Shown here: positions 7,764 to 14,081 of the stretch, piece after piece | Layout: every line of letters begins with the position of its first letter | Numbering within the stretch: the first letter of the stretch is position 1 | From: Scybalousia_A sp964626385 | GTDB taxonomy: Bacteria > Bacteroidota > Bacteroidia > Bacteroidales > P3 | Length of the DNA stretch: 14,081 nt | Assembly (NCBI GenBank): GCA_964626385.1 | Contig: CAZVEO010000067.1 | Coordinates: 1 to 14,081, forward strand | Reading direction: 5' to 3' | Notes under the pieces: generated by a model | Database searches by the model: none | What the model was told of the DNA's origin: nothing | The model's input: the letters and a program-made list of their open reading frames with translations, nothing else | Made by a program: the position numbers and the translations under genes

Positions 7764-7869
7764 ATAAAAATGTTGTTGTGAATTGGCAAAATTTATGATA
7801 GTACAATAACTATATCATAGAGACATATATAACTACAACTTTGCAATATACAGAATAATCTTATACTAT

Positions 7870-8181
7870 TTAGAATTGGATTTTTTGGCTAAAAGGGTTG
7901 TCAAAAATATTCATTTTAAGAAAACTAATAAAAATAACAAGCAAAAAAACTATCAATAGAAAAACACAACCTTTAAAGGCTTTGATTTTTCCTTGTCTTA
8001 TTTGATAACGAAGCAAAAAAATAGAAGGTACAACAGAAAAGATAAATAATTTAAGATTTAAAAGTATGTCCAAATTTATAAGATACAATGCCAAATATAT
8101 TATTCCAATACCTACTACATTGAGCAACAAGGCTAACAAGAAGCCTGACAAAAAACTATCTTTTTCAAAAAAATCTATCAT
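7870..8181 (-). CDS. Small membrane protein of unknown function, three predicted helices
   Basis: The 103 residues contain three hydrophobic segments at about 11-33, 38-58 and 70-90. A basic loop (RYQIRQGKIKAFKG, about 58-71) lies between the second and third, and the tail is polar (NPFSQKIQF). No signal peptide or known motif was recognised. It is monocistronic: a -7 element lies directly upstream and 220 bp of non-coding sequence follow. It lies 43 bp beyond the 3' end of the second trkH gene, so read-through from that operon is possible, but nothing in the sequence links it to potassium transport. Confidence 0.65.
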   Translation of the reverse strand: MIDFFEKDSFLSGFLLALLLNVVGIGIIYLALYLINLDILLNLKLFIFSVVPSIFLLRYQIRQGKIKAFKGCVFLLIVFLLVIFISFLKMNIFDNPFSQKIQF

Positions 8182-8197
8182 AACAATATTATTTACG

Positions 8198-8205
8198 CAA
8201 AGTTA
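8198..8205 (-). promoter_or_regulatory. Possible -7 element (TAACTTTG) for the small membrane protein gene
   Basis: The minus strand reads TAACTTTG, a match to TAnnTTTG, 16 bp before ATG 8181. No -33 TTG is seen at 19-21 bp, and the leader would be only about 10 nt, so the call is moderate. Confidence 0.4.
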
Positions 8206-8224
8206 ATATTTTTATAAGTTATAA

Positions 8225-9727
8225 TTATCTTTTCCAAAACGATTTTGTAAATAAAGAAAAAACAGTAACCAATTCCAAACGACCTACACACATTAGAACA
8301 CTCATTGTCCATTTGGCTAAAGGTGGAAAATGAGCAAAGTTACCCGTTGCACTCTGACCATAGGCAGGTCCCATATTGCTCAAAGCACTAATAACACTTA
8401 CTCCTGCTTGCCCAAAATCCACTCCTGCAAACACCAAAACAAACAAACCAACACAACCTGTCAAAATATAAAGAATAAACATAGCAAAAATATTGAACAA
8501 AGTTTCGTCAGCAACCGGCTTTTTATCTAAAGTAACGGGGACAAAAGCATTGGAATGAAGGCTCATTTTTATATTTGTCCTAACTGTTTTGAAAAGAATA
8601 AGCGTCCTAACCATTTTAAAACCGCCCGTAGTACTTCCACTCATTGCACCTGAAAACATAAGAATGAAAAGCACAACCATTGCACCTGTTTGCCATTGAG
8701 TATAATCACAAATAACCAAACCTGTAGAGGTTATACTTGCAACCACTTCAAACAAAGCCTCCCTAAATGTTTGTTCAAAATCTTTATTTGTTGAAAATGT
8801 AAGGCAAAAAATTATGAGTGTAGCAACTAATATGGTAATAATATATGTCTTAAACTCTTCGCTTTTTTTTATTTCTTTGAATTTGCGTTTTACTATAAAA
8901 TACAGATACAATAGATTAGTACCAGAAAGTGTCATAAAAAAAATCATCATGTACTGCAAGTGCGGAGCAAAATCCATAGCAGAGGCATTGTGAGTTGCCA
9001 AACCTCCCGTTGCTGCTGTTGTAAGTCCGTAACAAATGGCATCAAACCAACACATACCGCCAAAATGATAGGAAAAGATATATATTATTGTAAGGCAAAA
9101 ATAAACACTTAATAATATGTGTGAAGTTTCTCTTATATGAGGAGAAAGTTTATTTTTAACAGGTCCTGCCACCTCGGCAGAATAAAGAGCCATACCTCCT
9201 CCTCCACTAACCATAGGTACAATAGAAAGCAAAATAACAATAATGCCAATACCTCCTATCCATTCAGTAAGTATTCGCCACAGACTTATGCTATATGGTA
9301 AAACCTCCACGTCCAACATTATAGAGGCGCCTGTGGTGGTAAAGCCTGACATGGTTTCAAAATAGGCATCAGTAAAATTATCTATATACCCTCCAAATAT
9401 ATACGGCAAACAACCAAACAAAGAAAAAACCACCCAAACCAAAGTAACGACAAGGAAACCTGAACGCTTATCTACATTGATATTTTTTTTTCTTATGGGT
9501 AAGTACAAGAGCAAACCACAAACAATGGTTATGGAGGCACAAAGACACAATATCTTTATTGCTTCTGTCTCATTATGAATAACAAATTCGTTAGTATTGG
9601 AAAACAATTCGTAAATAGAAGGAATTGTAGAGAAAAGCATAAAAACACCCTCCATAACAAGCAAAATGCTAACAATATGGAAAGCACTTAAAAACATTTC
9701 TATATTTCTTTTTCTATTATCTGCCAT
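8225..9727 (-). CDS. trkH: TrkH-family potassium uptake protein (second of a tandem pair)
   Basis: This integral membrane subunit conducts K+ (or Na+-coupled K+) through four pore repeats, normally as a dimer gated by cytoplasmic TrkA/KtrA-type RCK subunits. From ATG 9727 the protein has 500 residues, close to the usual 480-500. The four filter loops each keep the key glycine: FTTTGAS (129-135), AATGGLAT (238-245), TSTGLV (333-338) and SNMGPAYG (450-457). The conserved GSTTGGFKMVR stretch (364-374) is present. A longer frame opens at 9781, but those 18 extra codons overlap the upstream trkH coding region. The start at 9727, MADNRKRN, lies 7 bp past the upstream stop with GGAAAAGAAA above it, so I prefer it. 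An in-frame A9 tract (9483-9491) is intact. No trkA gene is in the window. Confidence 0.92.
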   Translation of the reverse strand: MADNRKRNIEMFLSAFHIVSILLVMEGVFMLFSTIPSIYELFSNTNEFVIHNETEAIKILCLCASITIVCGLLLYLPIRKKNINVDKRSGFLVVTLVWVVFSLFGCLPYIFGGYIDNFTDAYFETMSGFTTTGASIMLDVEVLPYSISLWRILTEWIGGIGIIVILLSIVPMVSGGGGMALYSAEVAGPVKNKLSPHIRETSHILLSVYFCLTIIYIFSYHFGGMCWFDAICYGLTTAATGGLATHNASAMDFAPHLQYMMIFFMTLSGTNLLYLYFIVKRKFKEIKKSEEFKTYIITILVATLIIFCLTFSTNKDFEQTFREALFEVVASITSTGLVICDYTQWQTGAMVVLFILMFSGAMSGSTTGGFKMVRTLILFKTVRTNIKMSLHSNAFVPVTLDKKPVADETLFNIFAMFILYILTGCVGLFVLVFAGVDFGQAGVSVISALSNMGPAYGQSATGNFAHFPPLAKWTMSVLMCVGRLELVTVFSLFTKSFWKR

Positions 9728-9734
9728 TGTTATA

Positions 9735-11198
9735 TTAATTTCTTTTCCAAAGAGATTTTGATAAAAGCGCAAAGAAAGCAAATATTTCCAAACGTCCCAT
9801 AATCATCAATAAAATCAAAACTACTTGCGAAGGAATATTTAAATAAGCGTATGAAAAATCTTTTAAATAACCTCCTACAACGGGACCTATATTGCCAAGG
9901 TTTGCTATGGAAAGAGTAATTGATATATTGAAAGTATTACCAAAACAAGACAAAAGAAAAACTCCTGCCACAAAAATAACCACATAGAGAAAGAAAAAAG
10001 AAAGAGTATTTTTCATTTCCTCATCTGATACTGTTTTACCATTATATTTGACAGGCATAAGAGCATGAGGATGAAAAATTTTATTCATGGAAACTTTGGC
10101 ATAACGTACCAATTGGATAACTCTAATAACCTTAAGCCCTGAGGCTGAGGAAGCCGAACATCCTCCTATAAACATAAGAAAAACAAGTATTGTTGAGATA
10201 AACATATGATTGCCGTAACTATTTATATCATAACCTGTGGTTGAGAGAATAGAAACAACATAAAAGAGTGCATTTCTTATGTTTTCTATCAAATGAGTAT
10301 CTCCTTTGTAAAAAGCATAAACAACAAACACACAAGCCACTATCAACGTATAAAAAAAGTAGGTAAGAAATTGATTATCTTTCAACACCTTGAAATCAAA
10401 ACGAAACAACCTAATAAAAACGAAATAACTAACTCCTGAAAGAAACATCATTAAGGTAATAACAGCAATGGTATAATTATCTGCAAAAGCACCTATATTA
10501 TTGTTTTCTGTAGAAAAACCTCCCGTTGCTATGGTAGAAAAAGAATGACACAAAGATTGAAAAACATTCATACTTCCCATATTAAGAAGCAAAAAACAAA
10601 TCAAAGTCAAAGCTGAATAAACCAAAAGTATTCTAAGAGCCACATCGCTAAGATGGGGGTACATTCTATTTTTATAGACAGAGGAAAACTCAGCATTAAA
10701 AATATTCATCATAAGTCCTGCCCTGCCTTTCAGGGTAAGAATAACAACAACCGCAAAGCCCAAACCTCCTACCCACTGAGTCATTGACCTATAGACCAAT
10801 AAACTTTTGGGTATAGAGGAAAGGTCGGTTATTATGGTAGAGCCTGTGGTGGTAAAACCTGAAAAACTTTCAAAAATAGCCTCATTAAGAGAAAAACCTT
10901 TTGTTAATAGAATATAAGGCAAACTTCCAAACAAAGGAATTAAAAGCCATAACAAGCCAATGGCCACTTGCCCGTCTTTTTTGGAAACGGGCAAATGAAA
11001 ATCTTTGTTTATAAATAAAAGAAAAATAGCCACAAAGAGATAAACAAAAAAGCAAATAGCAAAACTTTTTATTTGCAAATTTTCATTGTAAAATACTGCA
11101 AAACCAAAGGGCAACAAGCACATAATAGCCAAAACCATTATCTGCAAACCCAAAAGATAAGCTATCAATTTTCTGTTTATCTTGCTGACAAAACTCAT
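9735..11198 (-). CDS. trkH: TrkH-family potassium uptake protein (first of a tandem pair)
   Basis: The 487-residue product is a paralogue of the gene directly downstream. The filter loops are FTTTGST (115-121), IATGGFST (223-230), LSTTGYD (318-324) and ANLGNIGPV (432-440). All four filter glycines are kept, but the third and fourth loops differ from those of the partner. The position equivalent to GSTTGGFK is SASSASGLK (348-356), so the loop that can control ion passage differs too. MTQWVGGLGF (139-148) matches LTEWIGGIGI of the partner. It starts 33 bp after the typA stop, with a hairpin in between, and ends 7 bp before the next start. No promoter element was seen above it, so transcription probably comes from typA or the methyltransferase promoter. 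Confidence 0.92.
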   Translation of the reverse strand: MSFVSKINRKLIAYLLGLQIMVLAIMCLLPFGFAVFYNENLQIKSFAICFFVYLFVAIFLLFINKDFHLPVSKKDGQVAIGLLWLLIPLFGSLPYILLTKGFSLNEAIFESFSGFTTTGSTIITDLSSIPKSLLVYRSMTQWVGGLGFAVVVILTLKGRAGLMMNIFNAEFSSVYKNRMYPHLSDVALRILLVYSALTLICFLLLNMGSMNVFQSLCHSFSTIATGGFSTENNNIGAFADNYTIAVITLMMFLSGVSYFVFIRLFRFDFKVLKDNQFLTYFFYTLIVACVFVVYAFYKGDTHLIENIRNALFYVVSILSTTGYDINSYGNHMFISTILVFLMFIGGCSASSASGLKVIRVIQLVRYAKVSMNKIFHPHALMPVKYNGKTVSDEEMKNTLSFFFLYVVIFVAGVFLLSCFGNTFNISITLSIANLGNIGPVVGGYLKDFSYAYLNIPSQVVLILLMIMGRLEIFAFFALLSKSLWKRN

Positions 11199-11207
11199 CT
11201 TATTTTA

Positions 11208-11230
11208 TTTTGCTTCTTTTTTTAGCAAAA
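11208..11230 (-). other. Intercistronic stem-loop between typA and trkH
   Basis: TTTTGCT (11208-11214) and AGCAAAA (11224-11230) form seven perfect pairs around a nine-base loop and fill most of the 33-bp gap. On the minus strand the hairpin is followed by TAAAATAAG and then ATG 11198, not by a T run. It is therefore unlike an intrinsic terminator; a stability or processing element, or a translation-tuning element, is more likely (inference). Confidence 0.35.
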
Positions 11231-11231
11231 G

Positions 11232-13052
11232 TTATTCATTTAGAGATTGCTTTGCTTGATTGGCTCTTTTTCTCTGTACCTCATCAAGTATTATTTTGCG
11301 TATTCTTAGGTGCAAAGGAGTGATTTCCAAATATTCATCATCCTTAATATATTCCATAGCCTCTTCCAAAGAGAACTTTATAGCCGGAGCAATATTGTTT
11401 TTCTCATCACTTCCCGCTGCACGCATATTGGTTAGTTTTTTTGTGATAACAAGATTTACCACAATATCATCTGGTCGCAATCCTTCTCCTACTACCATTC
11501 CAGTATATATTTCGTCTCCCGGCTCTACAAAGAACTTGCCTCTATCTTGCAGTTTGTTAAGAGAATATTCTATAACTTGTCCCGTTTCTTTGGCTATCAA
11601 GGCACCCATTCTCTTGGAAGGCATTTCTCCTTTCCATTGTTCAAAACCTTTGAGTTGATGTGCCATAATAGCCTCCCCTTCCGAAATAGTTAGAATTGCG
11701 TTAGAAAGTCCTATTATTCCACGAGAAGGAATAGCAAACTCTATATGTTGTCTATCTCCTTGTGGCTCCATACTCAGAAGTTCTCCTTTACGAGAAGTTA
11801 CTTGTTCTATTATTTTACCACTATATTGTTCAGGTGCTACTATTATAAGCTGCTCTATAGGTTCACATTTCTTACCATCTATTTCTTTTATAATAACTTT
11901 TGGTTGACCTACTTGCAACTCATACCCCTCTCTTCTCATTGTTTCTATAAGAATACTCAAATGTAAAATACCTCTACCATATACCATCATAGTATCAGGA
12001 GAGTCTGTGTCCTCCACTCTAAGAGCCAAATTCTTTTCTAACTCTGCGTGTAACCTTTCTCTCAAATGCCTTGAAGTAACAAATTTACCCTCTCTTCCAA
12101 AGAAAGGAGAGTTGTTTATAGTAAACAACATACTCAAAGTAGGCTCATCCACTTTAATTGGTGGTAAAGGCTCCGGGGTTTCTTTATCGCAAATAGTATC
12201 TCCTATATCAAAATTGTCTATACCTAAAAGAGCAACTATTTCTCCAGCTTGTATTGGTGTTTTTACTTTTTCCTTAGCCAACCCCTCAAAAACATATAAC
12301 TCTTTGACCTTGCTAATACTTTTTTCTCCGTTTGCTTTGCAAAGCATAACCTCTTGTCCAGCTTGCAAACTACCTCTGTGCAAACGTCCAACAGCTATTC
12401 TTCCCACGTATGAGGAGTAATCCAAAGAAGAAATCATCATTTGAGTATTACCCTCTTTTTCTTGGTAGGCTGGAATATATTTGATTATAGTGTCCAAAAG
12501 ATAAGCTACATCAGAAGTCGGCTTGGTATAGTCCTCACTCATCCAACCTTGTTTGGAAGAGCCATAAACAGTAGGAAAATCCAATTGTTCTTCGCTTGCA
12601 CCCAAAACACACATAAGGTCAAAAACCTTTTCCATAGTGCCAATAGGGTCGCAATTTGGTTTATCTACTTTGTTTATTACAACTATAGGTTTAAGATTTA
12701 ACTCTATAGCTTTTTGCAAAACAAAACGTGTTTGAGGCATAGGTCCCTCAAAAGCATCCACTACCAAAAGCACTCCATCTGCCATATTAAGCACACGCTC
12801 CACCTCTCCTCCAAAATCGCTGTGTCCCGGTGTGTCAATAATATTTATTTTATAATCCTTGTAACGAATGGAAACATTTTTGGAAAGTATTGTTATACCT
12901 CTTTCTCTTTCCAAATCATTGCTATCAAGAATAAGTTCTTTTTTTTCTTGATTATCTCTAAAAAGTTTTGCTTGATAAAGCATTCTATCTACCAATGTTG
13001 TTTTTCCATGATCAACATGAGCGATTATTGCTACGTTGCGAATATTTTGCAT
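11232..13052 (-). CDS. typA: Translational GTPase TypA/BipA
   Basis: TypA (BipA) is an EF-G-like GTPase that binds the 70S ribosome and supports ribosome assembly and stress or cold adaptation. The 606 residues match the family length of about 605-615. GTPase motifs are complete: G1 AHVDHGKT (11-18), G2 RGITI (51-55), G3 DTPGH (73-77), G4 NKVD (127-130) and G5 GSSK (164-167). The domain V and C-terminal region follows, with RGIIGLSNAILTISEGEAIM and the late RAAGSDEKN, typical of TypA rather than LepA or EF-G. It begins 45 bp after the methyltransferase stop and no TAnnTTTG motif was found in that gap, so it may be co-transcribed with the methyltransferase. An A8 tract (12939-12946) is in frame, which serves as a control for the broken A8 tract next door. 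Confidence 0.97.
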   Translation of the reverse strand: MQNIRNVAIIAHVDHGKTTLVDRMLYQAKLFRDNQEKKELILDSNDLERERGITILSKNVSIRYKDYKINIIDTPGHSDFGGEVERVLNMADGVLLVVDAFEGPMPQTRFVLQKAIELNLKPIVVINKVDKPNCDPIGTMEKVFDLMCVLGASEEQLDFPTVYGSSKQGWMSEDYTKPTSDVAYLLDTIIKYIPAYQEKEGNTQMMISSLDYSSYVGRIAVGRLHRGSLQAGQEVMLCKANGEKSISKVKELYVFEGLAKEKVKTPIQAGEIVALLGIDNFDIGDTICDKETPEPLPPIKVDEPTLSMLFTINNSPFFGREGKFVTSRHLRERLHAELEKNLALRVEDTDSPDTMMVYGRGILHLSILIETMRREGYELQVGQPKVIIKEIDGKKCEPIEQLIIVAPEQYSGKIIEQVTSRKGELLSMEPQGDRQHIEFAIPSRGIIGLSNAILTISEGEAIMAHQLKGFEQWKGEMPSKRMGALIAKETGQVIEYSLNKLQDRGKFFVEPGDEIYTGMVVGEGLRPDDIVVNLVITKKLTNMRAAGSDEKNNIAPAIKFSLEEAMEYIKDDEYLEITPLHLRIRKIILDEVQRKRANQAKQSLNE

Positions 13053-13097
13053 ATTATATATTTTTTTTATTATTTCTTAAACAATTCTAATAACACA

Positions 13098-13418
13098 TTA
13101 ACCAATAAACAAATCATTTTGTTTGTACATGGATAATCTTTCTTTGACGATTTCAGTATATTCTTTTGAAATTTCCGAGCCCATCCATTTCCTATGCAAT
13201 ATCTCGGCTATCTTTGCCGTTGTGCCACTGCCCATAAATGGGTCATATACCAAATCATATTCGTTTGTCCATGTTATAAGTTGGTCATATACCAACTTTT
13301 CTGGAAATATTGCTGGGTGCTTAAAAGCAATCTCATCTTTTGTAGAAATACCACCTCCAATAGAATAGGCAAACACATTACCCACCTTTTTTTTCCTCTG
13401 TTCTTTGCACTTTTTCAT
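13098..13418 (-). CDS. DNA methyltransferase, C-terminal part (frame-shifted from the N-terminal part)
   Basis: This frame encodes the AdoMet-binding half of a beta-class DNA methyltransferase. It contains NVFAYSIGGG, KHPAIFPEKLVYDQL, the motif I segment YDPFMGSGTTAKIAE (58-72), then GSEISKEYTEI. The HPAxFPxxL and DPFxGSGTT order is diagnostic of the PF01555 family. The nominal ATG at 13418 overlaps the N-terminal frame and is probably not a true start: residues before KKVGNVFAY are read from the wrong frame of the N-terminal half. Real homology starts at the A8 tract (13387-13394). Alone, this fragment lacks the catalytic TSPPY motif. With one A removed, the two frames join as RTEEKK-VGNVFAY into a 262-residue enzyme, a normal size for the family. 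Confidence 0.8.
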   Translation of the reverse strand: MKKCKEQRKKKVGNVFAYSIGGGISTKDEIAFKHPAIFPEKLVYDQLITWTNEYDLVYDPFMGSGTTAKIAEILHRKWMGSEISKEYTEIVKERLSMYKQNDLFIG

Positions 13419-13887
13419 AATTTAATAGCCCATCTTTTCCTCTGTTTTTCATATTAGCAAGCCCTCTGTATTTTGTTTTTTCTTTTATAGGGTTAAAAAT
13501 TTTTGGACTACCTTTGGACAAACAAAACATATATTCAAACTTTTGATGATAACGATTACCCGTTTGTGGCATAGGGTTGTTTTTATAGTAAATCATTGTG
13601 TCGTGTAGTTTAAAACCTATATCCATAAATTTTAAGGCTTGACGAAAACTTGTCCCAGTTTCGCTGCCGTTAATAGTAGCATCTGCCACAACCCAAATAA
13701 CAACACCTCCTTTTTTGATAACACGAAACAACTCTTTGGCAATATTCTCAAAATCAAAACTATATCCATTATAATTTCTTATATTGTCGTATGGAGGAGA
13801 GGTAATAACCATATCTACGCTCTCATCATCCATTTTTTGCATCGTCAATAAACAATCTTCATTATATATGCGACCACACTCAACCAT
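13378..13887 (-). CDS. DNA methyltransferase, N-terminal part (N4-cytosine/N6-adenine type, PF01555-like), truncated by frameshift
   Basis: Residues 1-165 hold the catalytic half of a beta-class methyltransferase. The start, MVECGRIYNEDCLLTMQKMDD, leads into motif IV, ITSPPYDN (28-35). The SPPY form is typical of N4-cytosine methyltransferases, whereas DPPY is typical of N6-adenine. The motif VGNVF expected after EEKK is replaced by GG and a stop at 13378, because of an A8 tract where seven As would keep the frame. NPMPQTGNRYHQKFEYMFCLSKG (104-126) is the usual segment between motif IV and motif I. A -7 element lies upstream, so this is the first gene of its transcript. No endonuclease gene is adjacent on the downstream side, which suggests a solitary enzyme, though the region beyond 14081 is unseen. 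Confidence 0.82.
   Translation of the reverse strand: MVECGRIYNEDCLLTMQKMDDESVDMVITSPPYDNIRNYNGYSFDFENIAKELFRVIKKGGVVIWVVADATINGSETGTSFRQALKFMDIGFKLHDTMIYYKNNPMPQTGNRYHQKFEYMFCLSKGSPKIFNPIKEKTKYRGLANMKNRGKDGLLNYEKVQRTEEKKGG
13387..13394 (-). repeat. Homopolymeric A8 tract (T8 on plus strand) at the methyltransferase frame break
   Basis: On the coding strand GAGG is followed by eight As and GGTGGGTAA. In the N-terminal frame this gives E-K-K-G-G-stop. One A fewer gives E-K-K-V-G-N-V-F, the expected family sequence. A +1 ribosomal shift at the same place would give the same protein. The tract is a possible slippage site in replication, transcription or sequencing. Confidence 0.6.
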
Positions 13888-13969
13888 CGTTATTCCTCAT
13901 TTAATTTGTTATACTCTTAAAGTGAATTATTCTGTTTTTCTTTACAAAATAGATTCGTTATTTTTTTTG

Positions 13970-13977
13970 CAAAGATA
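13970..13977 (-). promoter_or_regulatory. -7 promoter element (TATCTTTG) for the methyltransferase-typA-trkH transcript
   Basis: The minus strand reads TATCTTTG, matching TAnnTTTG, 82 bp before ATG 13887. No exact TTG is at the -33 spacing. The remaining sequence to the right edge (13978-14081) shows no gene on either strand. Confidence 0.48.
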
Positions 13978-14081
13978 ATCAAAAATTAGCGAACTAAAGA
14001 CGGCATAAAATACAACTAATTTTAACAAAATCGGTTTACTGATTATCAATAAGTTACAAAAAAAAAGTGTGCACGCGTTTG

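Noticed and set aside
9728..9781. Extended start for the second trkH gene (MLSLRFYQ...)
   Set aside because: The added 18 codons lie inside the upstream trkH coding region, lack family similarity, and a better-placed ATG is at 9727.
12007..12420. 137-aa plus-strand open frame
   Set aside because: It is antisense to typA, with no motif, leader or promoter.
13107..13124. AAACAAA-TCAT-TTTGTTT inverted repeat at the methyltransferase 3' end
   Set aside because: It lies within coding sequence, has only one G-C pair and is not followed by a T run; likely chance in AT-rich DNA.
14050..14081. A9 run and GTGCAC-containing sequence at the right edge
   Set aside because: No reading frame, repeat partner or attachment-site structure supports a feature.

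Overview
This window looks like chromosomal DNA from an AT-rich Bacteroidota, most likely order Bacteroidales. Three signals point that way. Promoters carry the Bacteroidota -7 element TAnnTTTG, three of them in the longer form TACCTTTGCA. Leaders are A-rich rather than strong Shine-Dalgarno sites. The gene content also fits: a BspA-like leucine-rich-repeat surface protein, a CarboxypepD_reg-like/plug/barrel outer-membrane protein, lpxB and many exported proteins. No rRNA, tRNA, CRISPR array, insertion sequence or integrase was seen. The genus cannot be fixed from the sequence.

Layout. At 1-1064 (minus) lies a BspA-like surface protein that runs off the left edge. It diverges from an 826-aa outer-membrane beta-barrel protein (1197-3677, plus), and both have mirror-image promoters in the shared gap. 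From 3703 every gene is on the minus strand. Listed in transcription order from the right edge these are: a DNA methyltransferase split in two by a frame break (13887-13098), the ribosome-associated GTPase TypA/BipA (13052-11232), and two tandem TrkH-type potassium transporter subunits (11198-9735 and 9727-8225). Next come a small three-helix membrane protein (8181-7870), four tightly packed genes for exported proteins of unknown role (7649-4907), and lpxB for lipid A synthesis (4830-3703).

Two genes are put out of frame at homopolymer tracts: a G8 tract just after the start of the LRR surface protein, and an A8 tract in the middle of the methyltransferase. In both cases removing one base restores a continuous, well-formed protein. 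Comparable tracts in typA (A8) and trkH (A9) are in frame, so a blanket homopolymer error is not the obvious explanation. The two loci are therefore candidates for phase-variable expression, of a surface antigen and of a DNA modification enzyme. Decay or local sequencing error cannot be excluded from one sequence.

The four-gene cluster 4907-7649 is the best candidate for an undescribed system. Its first and last genes are secreted paralogues sharing a GFLGL motif and a C-x7-C pair. They bracket a secreted CxxC thioredoxin-fold-like protein and a 408-aa secreted protein that may be a beta-propeller. Two junctions are ATGA overlaps and the third is a 6-bp gap, all behind one strong promoter.
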